Shown in pieces: positions 34,743-43,658 of a stretch of 64,000 nt of DNA; position 1 is the stretch's first letter; each line of letters opens with the position of its first letter. The stretch covers positions 78,854 to 142,853 of the forward strand of contig JAJEEE010000047.1 of NCBI GenBank assembly GCA_022821145.1, in the 5' to 3' direction. The translations under genes and the position numbers were made by a program. A model generated the notes under the pieces. It ran no database searches, was not told where the DNA came from, and saw nothing but the letters and a program-made list of their open reading frames with translations. The DNA is from Acidobacteriota bacterium (GTDB taxonomy: Bacteria > Acidobacteriota > Terriglobia > 20CM-2-55-15).

Positions 34743-35890
34743 TGCTGCGCCGTCGGATCACGGACCTGCTCGGCCAGCGCCTGACCGATTATCCGGCCGT
34801 CGCGCTGATCGGATCGCGTCAGAGCGGCAAGACCACGCTGGCCCGGTCGTTGGACGGGATCTATTTCGACCTGGAACAACCGGCCGACCGATTGCGGCTC
34901 GACCTCGGCTGGGACGAGGCCGCCGCCTCCACGCGACTGATCATCCTGGACGAAGCCCAGGCCGCGCCGGAGGTCTTTCCCCGCCTGCGCGGGGCGATCG
35001 ACGCCGACCGGAAGCGCCACGGCCGATTTCTGCTGCTCGGCTCGGTTTCGCCGGAGCTGACGACCCAGGTCTCGGAGTCCCTGGCGGGCCGGCTCTCGAT
35101 CGTCGAGTTGACGCCCCTGTTGCTGCCGGAGCTGGACAGCCCGACCGCGCTCCGGCGAATGTGGCTACGGGGCGGCTACCCGGACGGCGGCGTGTTGGGA
35201 GGCGCCGGATATCCCGTGTGGCAACGCGACTATCTGAGTTTGCTCGTTCAAAGAGACCTTCCCAACTGGGGCTTGCCGGCTCGCGGCGAGGCCATCCGGC
35301 GCTTGTTCGGCATGCTTGCCGCCCGTCATGGCCAAGTATGGAACGCCAGCGAGATCGGGAAGGGATTGGGCATGTCCTACCACACCGTGAACGATTACCT
35401 GAACTACCTGGAAGGAGCCTTCCTGATACGGCGTCTGCCGGCGTATCACGCCAACATTGGCAAACGGCTCATCAAGCGGCCGAAGGTCTACTGGCGGGAT
35501 TCCGGACTGCTCCACGCGCTTCTGAACGTGGAGGATCCGAAACACCTCCTGGCCCAACCTTGGGTCGGTTACAGTTGGGAGGGCTTCGTCGTGGAACAGG
35601 TCCTCGGCGCCCTGAGCTCGGGCGGGCGGCCCGTCGACGCCTATTTCCTGCGAACCTCCGACCAGCGTGAGATCGACCTGATCATTCGTTTCGGCCGGGA
35701 GTTGTGGGCCGTCGAGATCAAGCTGACCACCCAGCCCGTCGACGCCGACCTGCGGCATTTGAACGCCACCGCCGACCTGATCGGCGCCGACAAGCGGATC
35801 CTCATCTCACAGGGCCGGGAGTCCGTCGACGGCGGGTCCCGGATGCTCTGTAATCTTCCGGACTTTCTGAGCCACATCGCCGCGGCATAG
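34742..35890 (+). CDS. P-loop ATPase of the AAA_14 / DUF4143 family
   Basis: 382 residues. Walker A GSRQSGKTTL (24-33), Walker B LIILDEAQAAPEVFP, a sensor-like GRFLLLGSVSPELTTQVSESLAGR, then a winged-helix/DUF4143 region (WLRGGYPDG, YLSLLVQRDLPNWG) with a helix-turn-helix-like NASEIGKGLGMSYHTVNDYLNYLEGAFLIRRLP. The C-terminal DUF4143 has a PD-(D/E)xK-like end: REIDLIIRFGRELWAVEIKLTTQPVD, where Asp and ExK could form a nuclease-type site. The family is widespread, often patchily distributed and mobile-looking, and its biochemical role is not established. No ribosome binding site; the likely leaderless start is described with the promoter. It ends 12 bp from the convergent PQQ gene. Confidence 0.88.
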   Translation: MLRRRITDLLGQRLTDYPAVALIGSRQSGKTTLARSLDGIYFDLEQPADRLRLDLGWDEAAASTRLIILDEAQAAPEVFPRLRGAIDADRKRHGRFLLLGSVSPELTTQVSESLAGRLSIVELTPLLLPELDSPTALRRMWLRGGYPDGGVLGGAGYPVWQRDYLSLLVQRDLPNWGLPARGEAIRRLFGMLAARHGQVWNASEIGKGLGMSYHTVNDYLNYLEGAFLIRRLPAYHANIGKRLIKRPKVYWRDSGLLHALLNVEDPKHLLAQPWVGYSWEGFVVEQVLGALSSGGRPVDAYFLRTSDQREIDLIIRFGRELWAVEIKLTTQPVDADLRHLNATADLIGADKRILISQGRESVDGGSRMLCNLPDFLSHIAAA

Positions 35891-35902
35891 CGGCGCCGCC
35901 CC

Positions 35903-37603
35903 TCAGTCCAGGGAGAACGTCCACACCGCCGAGCCGCCTTCGCCGCCCCGGCCCGCCATGACCGAGACGTATTGGCGGCCGTCGAGCGCGTAGGTGACGG
36001 GCTGCCCCGGGCCGGGGGCCGTGGCCGCTTCCCAGAGCGTCTCGCCCGTCTCGGCGTCCAGCGCCAGGAACCGGCCGTCGGCCTTGCCGACGAAGAGCAG
36101 GCCGCCGCCGGTCGAAAGCGTGCCCCCGTGAGAGCCGTCGCCGGCGATGCGCCACCGTTCTTCCTGGGCCACGGGATCCCACGCGACCAGGAACCCGCCC
36201 CGGTTGGGCATCCCCGGGTTCGGAGGCCGGACGAACCCCTCGGGCGCCCCGCCACGGCCGATCAATCCCGTGTTCGAGCGTCCGAACTGGTACTCGTACG
36301 CCGTGTTGACGGCGAAGTAGTTGTTGCCGTTCTGACCGGGAATGTAGACCAGGCCCGTCGCCGGGTTCCACGACATGCCCTGCCAGTTGTGCGCGCCGTA
36401 AGGGCTGGGCCACAGCCACGCGGGACCGGTCCGGCTGTAACGCGCGTTCGCGGCTTCGATGGGACGGCCCGTTTCCGGATCGACGCCCTCCGCCCAGTTG
36501 ACTTCCGCGAACGCCTCGGCCGATATGAACGCGCCCGTCACGCGATCGATGACGTAGAAGAAGCCGTTCTTCGGCGCCTGCATCAGCACTTTCCGTTGGC
36601 GGCCTTCGATCGTCAGCTCCGCCAGGATCATCGGTTGCACGGCGGTGTAGTCCCATTCGTCGCCGGGCGTCGTCTGGTAGTACCAGACGAGCTCGCCGTC
36701 GTCGGGCCGCACGGCCAGGATCGACGACAGGTAGAGGTTGTCGCCGCCGCCGGGGCTCCGGAGCGTCTGCGTCCAGGGGCCCCCGTTGCCGGTGCCGACG
36801 TAGAGCAGGTCCTCCTCGGGGTCGTAGGCGAACGCGTCCCACACCGTTCCGCCGCCGCCGAGCTCCCACCATTCGCCCGTCCATGTCTCGGCCGCGCGCG
36901 CCAGCGCGTCGCTCTCGAAACCGTCGGCGGGGTTGCCGGGCACGGTATGGACGCGCCACGCCTGCTCGCCGGTTTCCGCGTCATAGGCGGTGAAATACCC
37001 GCGGACGCCGAATTCCGCCCCGCCGTTGCCGATGACGACCTTGCCCTTCACGACGCGCGGCGCGCCGGTGATGCTGTATTCGTCGTCCCTGGGCGTCGTC
37101 TGGACCGACCAGACGACGCGTCAATTTTCGGCGTCGAGCGCCACCAGGCGCCCGTCGAGGAGACCGACGTATACCTTGCCCGCGTACAGGGCCGCGCCCC
37201 GGTTGACCGGACCGCAGCACAGGTGCGGCCCGCCCGGGCCCCGGGGGATGTCCGCGTCCCATCGCCAAAGCTCCTCGCCCGTGCGCGCATCCAGCGCGAA
37301 CACGCTGTTCCAGGTTGTCGTCCCATACATGACCCCGTCGGCGATGAGCGGCGTCGCCTCCAGCGTTCCGGTCGAATCGGTATCGTAGGACCAGGCCGGC
37401 GCCAGCCCGCCGACGTTGTCCGTGTCGATCAGATCGAGCGGGCTGTGTCGCGTTTCCGCGTAGTCGCGGCCGTTGGACAGCCACTCCTCCGCCGGGACCT
37501 CCCGCAAACGCGTGTCGTCGACGGCTTGGCGGGCCAGGGCGTGGCCACCCCAACCCAGCAGGGCCATCGCCAACAAGCCGGCGCGAAAGTTGCAGGTGCG
37601 CAT
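35903..37603 (-). pseudogene. Second PQQ-dependent alcohol dehydrogenase, interrupted by one in-frame TGA
   Basis: A 567-codon frame from the ATG at 37603 to the stop at 35903, broken only by TGA at codon 161 (37123-37121). Both sides align without gap to the intact paralogue at 28737-30560. The N-terminal part has a signal peptide, HSPLDLIDTDNVGGLAPAW and the vicinal cysteines HLCCGPVNRG. After the TGA come [12 protein letters not shown] (Glu), VGTGNGGPW (Asn) and GDEWDYTAV (catalytic Asp; Thr two residues on, a Ca2+-type site). The TGA replaces a propeller-turn Gly (LDAEN-TGA-RVVW against NRETG-LVDW in the paralogue), explained by a single GGA to TGA change. A perfect 11-bp stem follows the TGA, but the paralogue has much the same hairpin without TGA, so it reflects coding. 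Nonsense mutation, sequencing error or readthrough are all possible. Confidence 0.8.
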
Positions 37604-37676
37604 GGCGGCCTCTCTTGTAATACACGCGCCCGGAAAGTACAAACGGATTTGCGGAACGCCCACCGGGAGGGTCGAC

Positions 37677-39038
37677 ATGTCCAACGCCGAGACAACGCAC
37701 ATGAATCGGAGGGAGTTCGCCGGAACTCTGGGCGCCGGGGCCGCCGTGCTGACCTCGTGCGCCTCGGGACCATCGGCGCCGCCCGACGCCCGGCCCAACG
37801 TCATCTACGTCATGGCCGACGACATGGGCTATGGAGACCTCAGCGGCTACGGACGCCCCGACGTGGAAACGCGCGCCCTGGACCGCCTCGCCTCCGAGGG
37901 CGTGCGGTTCACGCAGGCGTATTCGACCGCGCCGATATGCACGCCGACGCGAGTCGGGATGGTGACGGGCCGTTACCCGGCCCGCCATCCCGTCGGTCTG
38001 ATGGAGCCGCTGCGCACGGGAGTGGCGGCGCATCGGCTCATGGGGTTCGATCCGGAACACCCGACCCTGAGCTCGCTCCTGCAGGGGGGCGGCTACACGA
38101 CCGCGTTGTTCGGAAAGTGGCACCTGGGCTGGCTGCCCGAGTACCGTCCCGAGCGCCACGGCATCGACGAGTTCTTCGGCCCCCTGGGCGGGTCGATCGA
38201 TCACATCAGCCACATGAACGCCATGGGCGAACACGACCTCTACCGCAACGGCGAGGAAGTCTTCGAGGACGGGTACTTCACCGATCTCGTGACCGACCAT
38301 GCCGCCCGTTTCCTGGCCGAGCGGCGCGAACCGTTCTTCCTGAGCCTGCAATACACGGCGCCCCACTGGCCGTGGCAGCGACGGAACGATCCGCCCTACG
38401 AAGCCGGCCGGCCGCTGGACGACGACGGCCCGCCCGGGATCTATCCCGAAATGCTCCGGATATTCGACGAGAACGTCGACCGGCTGATGGCGGCCGTCGA
38501 CGACGCGGGCCTCCGGGAGAACACGATCGTGATCTTCACGAGCGACAACGGCGGCGAACGCTACTCGAACATGGCCGGGTTGGCCCGCGGCAAGGGCGAA
38601 GTCTGGGAAGGCGGCATTCGCGTCCCGGCGTTCGTTCGTTGGCCCGGCGCGATCCCCGCCGGAGGAACGACCACGCAAGTCGCGATGGGATTCGACTGGA
38701 CGGCGACGATCCTGGCCGCCGCCGGCGTCGATCCGGCGGAGACGCACCCGCTGGACGGAATCGACCTGATGCCGGTGATGCGCGGGGCGGCGCCCGTCAT
38801 GGAACGTACGCTCTACTGGCGGACCTTCCAGTCGTCGCGGCAGGGCGCCGTCCGGAGCGGCTGGTGGAAATACCTCCGGGACGAGCAGGGGGCATACCTG
38901 TTCGACCTGGCCGTCGACGCCGGGGAACGCAACGACCTGCGTGCCGTCGAGACCGACCGGTTCGAACGGCTCCGTGACGCCTACGACCGGTGGGACGGCG
39001 AAATGTTGACACCGGCGCCGCTCGACCTGAACGCCTGA
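37677..39038 (+). CDS. Arylsulfatase-type sulfatase with Tat/lipoprotein signal
   Basis: 453 residues from the ATG at 37677 (GGGAGG upstream). The N-terminus HMNRREFAGTLGAGAAVLTSCASG combines a twin-arginine motif with a lipobox (Cys28), suggesting Tat export and lipid anchoring. The sulfatase core: NVIYVMADDMGYGDLSGYG (metal Asp), PICTPTRVGMVTGRYPAR with Cys88 as the formylglycine precursor, GYTTALFGKWHLGW, LQYTAPHWPWQRR, and VIFTSDNGGERYSN; the C-terminal DLAVDAGERNDL matches typical arylsulfatases. It should hydrolyse sulfate esters in the periplasm; folded export through Tat would mean the Cys is modified before or independently of transport. Divergent from the broken PQQ gene. Substrate unknown. 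Confidence 0.9.
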   Translation: MSNAETTHMNRREFAGTLGAGAAVLTSCASGPSAPPDARPNVIYVMADDMGYGDLSGYGRPDVETRALDRLASEGVRFTQAYSTAPICTPTRVGMVTGRYPARHPVGLMEPLRTGVAAHRLMGFDPEHPTLSSLLQGGGYTTALFGKWHLGWLPEYRPERHGIDEFFGPLGGSIDHISHMNAMGEHDLYRNGEEVFEDGYFTDLVTDHAARFLAERREPFFLSLQYTAPHWPWQRRNDPPYEAGRPLDDDGPPGIYPEMLRIFDENVDRLMAAVDDAGLRENTIVIFTSDNGGERYSNMAGLARGKGEVWEGGIRVPAFVRWPGAIPAGGTTTQVAMGFDWTATILAAAGVDPAETHPLDGIDLMPVMRGAAPVMERTLYWRTFQSSRQGAVRSGWWKYLRDEQGAYLFDLAVDAGERNDLRAVETDRFERLRDAYDRWDGEMLTPAPLDLNA

Positions 39039-39114
39039 CGCCCGGCGGGGCGGACGCGGCCTCCTTGAAAGATCCCACAGCCGGAGTACATTAAGAGGGG
39101 AGGAGGTATCGCTC

Positions 39115-42063
39115 GTGCCCGCGCCGCTGGAAGAGCGGATCTTCGAAACCGGCCAGCGCCTCTACCGGCGCCTCGAAGGCCAGACCTCATCGGTCTTCCG
39201 GAAGGACTACTGGATCGGCCAGGCCATGACTTGGTCGATGAGCGACCCCGAGTTCAAGGCCAACCTGTTCCGCTTCGTCGACGTCTTCCCCAGCCTCGGC
39301 GATGCGGCCGACATTGCCCGCCACGCCGAAGAATACTTCGGGAGGGACTCGGGCGGCCTGCTCGGGAAGATCGGGCTGCGGGCGTTGTCCGGAAGCGTCG
39401 GCCGTGGATTGGCGGCCCGGCTTCTCAGAACGCGGATCGAGGCCGTCGCGCGCCAGTTCATCGTCGGCGCGGGTCCGGAAGACGCGCTCCCGGCCCTGGC
39501 CGCGCTTCGGAACGACGGCCTGGCGTCCACGGTGTCGCTGCTGGGAGAAGCGGTCGTTTCGGAACGGGAAGCCGACGTCTACCTGCAGCGATACATCGAC
39601 CTGCTCGAGCGGTTGACGGCGGCTTCCCGCAACTGGCCGCCCCTCGGAAACGGAAGCGCCCTGGACTGGAACCAGGCGCCCCGGGTCAACGTCTCCGTCA
39701 AGCCGTCGTCGCTCTACTCCCAGATGTCGGCCCGCGCCTTCGACCACTCCGTGGACCGGGCCAAGGAGCGCCTTCGCCCGATCCTTCGGAAAGCCATGGC
39801 GCTGCAGGCGGCCGTGACGCTCGACATGGAGCACCACGACCTGAAGGCCCTGACGCTGGCGCTGTACCGGAGCGTCATGGACGAGCCCGAGTTCCACGAC
39901 TATCCCCACACGGGCCTCGCGATGCAGTCGTACCTGCGCGAGACGGCGTCGGACGCGCGCGGCCTGGTCGAGTGGGCGCGCGCCCGGCGCCAACCCCTGA
40001 GCGTCCGCCTGGTCAAGGGCGCCTACTGGGACAGCGAGGTCGCCTGGGCGCGCCAGCGGAACTGGCCCGAGCCGGTCTTCCTTCGCAAGAACGAATCCGA
40101 CCGCGCCTTCGAGGACGCGGCGCGCCTCTTCCTGGAGAACCACCGCCATGTCCGCCTGGCATGCGGATCGCACAATCTCAGGTCGCAGGCCTTCGTGATC
40201 GAAACGGCCCGGGAACTGGGCGTCCCCGACGACGAGGTCGAGTTCCAGGTCCTGTACGGCATGGCCGAGCCCATTCGGAACGCGTTGATCGAGGAAGGAC
40301 GCCGCGTTCGGATGTACGCCGCCGTCGGAGAGATGATTCCGGGAATGGCGTACCTGGTCCGCCGGCTCCTGGAGAACACGTCCAACGAGTCGTTTCTGCG
40401 CCAGGGTTTCGTGGAGGGAACGGACGTTCGCGAGCTCCTGCGCCCGCCGGAACCGGCCCCCGGCGCGGACGGCGGCAACAGCCGGCCGCGCGACGGTTTC
40501 CGAAACCATCCGTTGCTGGATTGGACGATGGAGACGAATCGCGACGCCTTCGCCGCCGCGATCGAGGAGACGCGCGCCAGCCTGCCGAGGACGGCGCCGC
40601 TGATCATCGGCCGCGAGCGCGTCGACACGGCCGCGACCATCGAATCGCGCGACCCGAACGATGTCCAACGGGTCGTCGCCGTGGCGTCCGCCGCGGACGG
40701 CGGCGAGTTGGAACGCGCCGTGCGCGCGGCCGGCGAGGCCTACCCGTCGTGGCGCGACACGCCGGCCGCGGAGCGCGCCGGCGTGCTGTTCGAAGCCGCC
40801 GAAGCCGCCCGGCGGCGGCGCATGGAGCTGGCGGCGCTCGAGGTGTTCGAAGCCGGAAAGAGTTGGGACGAGGCCGACGGGGACGTGTCCGAAGCCATCG
40901 ACTTTCTCGAGTACTACGGACGGGAAATGACGCGGCTGTCGCGCCCCCAGGACCTCTCCGCGGTTCCCGGCGAATCCACCTCGCTCTTCTACGAACCGGG
41001 CGGCGTCGCCGCCGTCATCGCGCCGTGGAACTTTCCCATCGCCATCTCCGTCGGCATGGTCTCGGCGGCGCTCGTCACCGGGAACACCGTCGTCTACAAG
41101 CCGTCTTCGGAGACACCCGGCTGCGGCTTCGCGGTCTGGGAGCTTTTCGACGCGGCCGGACTGCCCGCCGGTGCGCTGAACTTCTGCCCCGGCGGCGGAT
41201 CGGCCATCGGCGACGCTCTGGTGACCCATCCCGATGTCTGGCTGATCGCCTTCACGGGAAGCCGTGAAGTGGGGCTGCGCATCAACCGTCTGGCCGGGGA
41301 GTCGTCTCCGCGCTCCTCCAACGTCAAACGCGTGATCGCCGAAATGGGCGGCAAGAACGCCATCATCGTCGATACCGACGCCGACCTGGACGCGGCCGTC
41401 CACGACGTCCTGCAGTCGGCCTTCGGCTATCAGGGACAGAAGTGCTCGGCGTGTTCGCGCCTGATCGCCGTCGAGCCGGTCCACGACGTCCTTCTCGAGC
41501 GTCTGAAGGAAGCCGCGCACAGCGTCGAGTTGGGGCCGTCCCGGGACCCGGCCGCGTTCATGGGGGCGGTCATTTCCGAAGAGGCGGCCGCGAAGATCCG
41601 CCGATACATCGAGATCGGGAAGGCCGAGGGCCGCGTCGTCGTGGAACGCGCGCCGGACGGCGTCGCGGGCCATGGCGTTCCGATGACGATCGTCGCCGGC
41701 ATCGAGCCGGAACACCGCCTGGCCCAGGAGGAGATATTCGGTCCCGTCCTGTCGGTCATGCGCGCCCCGGACTTCGACGGCGCGATCGAGATGGCCAACC
41801 GGACCCCGTACGCGCTGACGGGCGCGGTCTTCTCCCGCAGCCCCGCCCACATCGCCCGTGCGCGGGCGCGTTTCCGGGTCGGCAACCTGTACATCAATCG
41901 CGGTTCGACCGGCGCCATGGTGGGCCGCCATCCGTTCGGCGGCTTCAAGATGTCGGGGGTCGGATCGAAGGCCGGCGGTCCGGACTACCTGCGCCAGTTC
42001 ATGGTCCCGCGCAACGTCGTCGAGAACACGATCCGCCGCAGCTTCACGCCCGAGACCGACTAG
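39115..42063 (+). CDS. putA: Bifunctional proline dehydrogenase / 1-pyrroline-5-carboxylate dehydrogenase
   Basis: 982 residues with a GTG start and GAGGAGG at good spacing. The N-terminal half is the FAD-dependent proline dehydrogenase barrel: VSVKPSSLYSQMSARAF, TLDMEHHDLKALTL, RLVKGAYWDSEV and ACGSHNLRSQAFVI are family signatures. The C-terminal half is the aldehyde dehydrogenase domain: PWNFPIAISVGMVSAAL, the catalytic Glu in IAEMGGKNAI and the catalytic Cys in GYQGQKCSACSRLIAVE, with LAQEEIFGPVLSVMRA. Together they oxidise proline to glutamate. There is no N-terminal ribbon-helix-helix DNA-binding domain, so this PutA is enzymatic only. The gene stands alone with no putP transporter beside it. 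Confidence 0.95.
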   Translation: MPAPLEERIFETGQRLYRRLEGQTSSVFRKDYWIGQAMTWSMSDPEFKANLFRFVDVFPSLGDAADIARHAEEYFGRDSGGLLGKIGLRALSGSVGRGLAARLLRTRIEAVARQFIVGAGPEDALPALAALRNDGLASTVSLLGEAVVSEREADVYLQRYIDLLERLTAASRNWPPLGNGSALDWNQAPRVNVSVKPSSLYSQMSARAFDHSVDRAKERLRPILRKAMALQAAVTLDMEHHDLKALTLALYRSVMDEPEFHDYPHTGLAMQSYLRETASDARGLVEWARARRQPLSVRLVKGAYWDSEVAWARQRNWPEPVFLRKNESDRAFEDAARLFLENHRHVRLACGSHNLRSQAFVIETARELGVPDDEVEFQVLYGMAEPIRNALIEEGRRVRMYAAVGEMIPGMAYLVRRLLENTSNESFLRQGFVEGTDVRELLRPPEPAPGADGGNSRPRDGFRNHPLLDWTMETNRDAFAAAIEETRASLPRTAPLIIGRERVDTAATIESRDPNDVQRVVAVASAADGGELERAVRAAGEAYPSWRDTPAAERAGVLFEAAEAARRRRMELAALEVFEAGKSWDEADGDVSEAIDFLEYYGREMTRLSRPQDLSAVPGESTSLFYEPGGVAAVIAPWNFPIAISVGMVSAALVTGNTVVYKPSSETPGCGFAVWELFDAAGLPAGALNFCPGGGSAIGDALVTHPDVWLIAFTGSREVGLRINRLAGESSPRSSNVKRVIAEMGGKNAIIVDTDADLDAAVHDVLQSAFGYQGQKCSACSRLIAVEPVHDVLLERLKEAAHSVELGPSRDPAAFMGAVISEEAAAKIRRYIEIGKAEGRVVVERAPDGVAGHGVPMTIVAGIEPEHRLAQEEIFGPVLSVMRAPDFDGAIEMANRTPYALTGAVFSRSPAHIARARARFRVGNLYINRGSTGAMVGRHPFGGFKMSGVGSKAGGPDYLRQFMVPRNVVENTIRRSFTPETD

Positions 42064-42082
42064 TTCGGCAGCGGTTGCGCGG

Positions 42083-43210
42083 CTATTCCTCGAAGACCTC
42101 CGGGTTCGGGAACGTCAGCGAGAAGCCGTACCAGCGCGTGAAAACCTGGTTCGGGCGTTCCATCGGGACGGCTCCGCCGTCGGCGTCGATCAGGCGTCCG
42201 GCCACGATCGACTGCCCGTTTTCGAGCCGGACCTGACGCCCTTCGATCGCCGCGCCCGCGGCATCGACGTAGAGCGCCGCCGGGACCGACGTGCCCGGGT
42301 CGCGGTAGACCAGCAGGTTCCGCCCGCCGACGGTGTCGACGAAAGCGCCCCGTCGGCGAATCCCTTCGAACGGGTAGAAGCGCCGCAATCCGTCTGCGTC
42401 CCATACGCCCAGGCCCATCTCCATCCGTTCCCGCCGGGTGTCCTCTTCGCCCAGCGTCTCGACGAACATATCCCCCATCCGGGCGTCGGGATCCGGAAGC
42501 CCGCGCGCTCCGGCCGGTCCGCCGCCACCGCCGCCGCTATCGGGAGGCGGCGGCTCGCCCAGGCCGCCCCGCCCGAACGACGTCGGCGTGAACCCCGGGC
42601 CGCTGTTCGCGAAGGGACGCCCCGAAATGGCGATTCGCATTCCGGGGTCCAACTCGAGCGCCTGCGCGACGGTCATCTGCCGCAATGCACCGGATATCTC
42701 CAGCGAACGTCCGGCGTGTTCGCCGTACATGGCTTCGCCGGTGATGTGGTTCCACAGTGTCAGCGTCCTGCGGTCCTGCATGACGAAGAGGCCGTCGTAC
42801 AGGCCGGCGTTGGTGAAATGCAGCCACCGCCCGTCCAGCTCGGGGATCAGACTGACCCCCGTGTTGCAGACCACTCAGAACGTCGCCATCCAGTGCTCGC
42901 CGTTGGACGACGTGCCCTCGGCGATGTGGTGGTACGCCATCTGGTCCATCAGCAGGGCGAGGCGGCCGTCGGCGGTATCCGTGACCAGGACCCAGTGGTC
43001 CGCGTTGACCTTCTCGTTCCCGATGGCCTCGGCGAGAGGCTCGGTCCCCGTCGGATAGAACGTGTGGAACCAGTCGTGACCGGCGTTGCTGAACCGGTTG
43101 AAATCGAACGCGCCGGCGCCCGTCGCCTGAGCGGCGAGCGTCGCCGGCATCGCCAACAACACCGCAAGGGCGGCCGTTGGGCCGGGGCCGGAAGGAAGCA
43201 CGTTGCGCAT
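42083..43210 (-). CDS. Exported DUF3179 protein, candidate selenoprotein (in-frame TGA at the conserved Cys)
   Basis: A 376-codon frame from the ATG at 43210 with signal peptide TAALAVLLAMPATLAAQ. The two parts are in the same frame and separated only by TGA at codon 112 (42877-42875). Around it the sequence is HWMATF-TGA-VVCNTGVSLIPEL. DUF3179 proteins have TFCxxCNTG here, so TGA replaces the first Cys of a CxxC redox-type motif, giving UxxC if read as selenocysteine. A SECIS-like hairpin follows (separate entry). After it the domain continues normally (HFTNAGLYDGLFVMQD, TLWNHITGEAMYG), then a Pro/Gly linker and an EE-ending tail. Role unknown; periplasmic location likely. If TGA is a true stop, this is a pseudogene with a 111-residue product. 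selA, selB, selC and selD are not in the window. Confidence 0.72.
42842..42860 (-). promoter_or_regulatory. SECIS-like hairpin downstream of the in-frame TGA
   Basis: On the transcript, GGGGGUC pairs with GAUCCCC (7 bp, one G-U) around the pentaloop AGUCU. The stem starts 15 nt after the UGA and the loop G lies 23 nt after it, inside the distance range used for bacterial SECIS elements. The loop is close to the AGGUCU loop of E. coli fdhF. The loop G and U come from a Ser codon AGT, an uncommon choice in DNA this GC-rich. Confidence 0.5.
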
Positions 43211-43221
43211 GGGGATCGTCG

Positions 43222-43653
43222 TTATCGAGCCTGTTCGGTGGGATCGGAGCCGTCCAGCGGCGCTCCAGTCCCCGACGACCCGGCGAACAGCCGCCGTCCG
43301 TCGGGAAACGTCACGTCGCGTCCGTTGGCCCGGTTCGACCCGTCCAGGGCGCGGTAGCCCTCGACCAGGACTTCGGTGCCCGGAACGACCGAGTCCCGCG
43401 TCCACCCGCGCCGAACCAGGGCGCCGGGAGGCCCCGCCTCGATCATCCAACTTTCGACGGTGCCGTCCTCCAACGTGACGTCGAGATGCATCCAGGCGTG
43501 CGGGTTGATCCATTCCATCCGGGTGATCTGGCCGCGCAGGCGCACCGGCTGCGTCGAGTCGAACTCCGCCGCGAACGCATGATGGGCGACGGCCGGTTCG
43601 ACGCCAAACGGCGCCAGCGCCGCTACCGATATGAGTACAAAAGCGGTCCGCAT
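43222..43653 (-). CDS. Exported DUF6152-family protein
   Basis: 143 residues. The signal peptide AFVLISVAALAPFGVEPAVA is followed by HHAFAAEFDSTQPVRLRGQITRMEWINPHAWMHLDV, showing the family signatures (HHxF at the mature start, and NPHAW). TVESWMIEAGPPGALVRRGW and a basic-then-acidic C-terminal strand pair complete the domain. It starts 5 bp downstream of the stop of the VOC/EGDTLVV fusion gene on the same strand and precedes the DUF3179 gene by 11 bp, so the three genes are likely one operon. The function is unknown. Confidence 0.8.
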   Translation of the reverse strand: MRTAFVLISVAALAPFGVEPAVAHHAFAAEFDSTQPVRLRGQITRMEWINPHAWMHLDVTLEDGTVESWMIEAGPPGALVRRGWTRDSVVPGTEVLVEGYRALDGSNRANGRDVTFPDGRRLFAGSSGTGAPLDGSDPTEQAR

Positions 43654-43658
43654 GGCGT

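Noticed and set aside
37092..37123. The PQQ-dehydrogenase TGA as a second selenocysteine codon
   Set aside because: The replaced residue is a propeller-turn Gly, not Cys, and the hairpin after it is largely shared with the paralogue that has no TGA, so it is explained by the protein sequence.
39187..41931. A 914-codon open frame antisense to putA
   Set aside because: putA motifs are complete on the plus strand; the antisense frame is an effect of codon bias.
35903..43210. A reassigned genetic code with TGA as sense codon
   Set aside because: TGA is the ordinary stop of many genes here (ruvC, gspJ, the PIN antitoxin, the permease-coupled enzyme), so a global reassignment is excluded.
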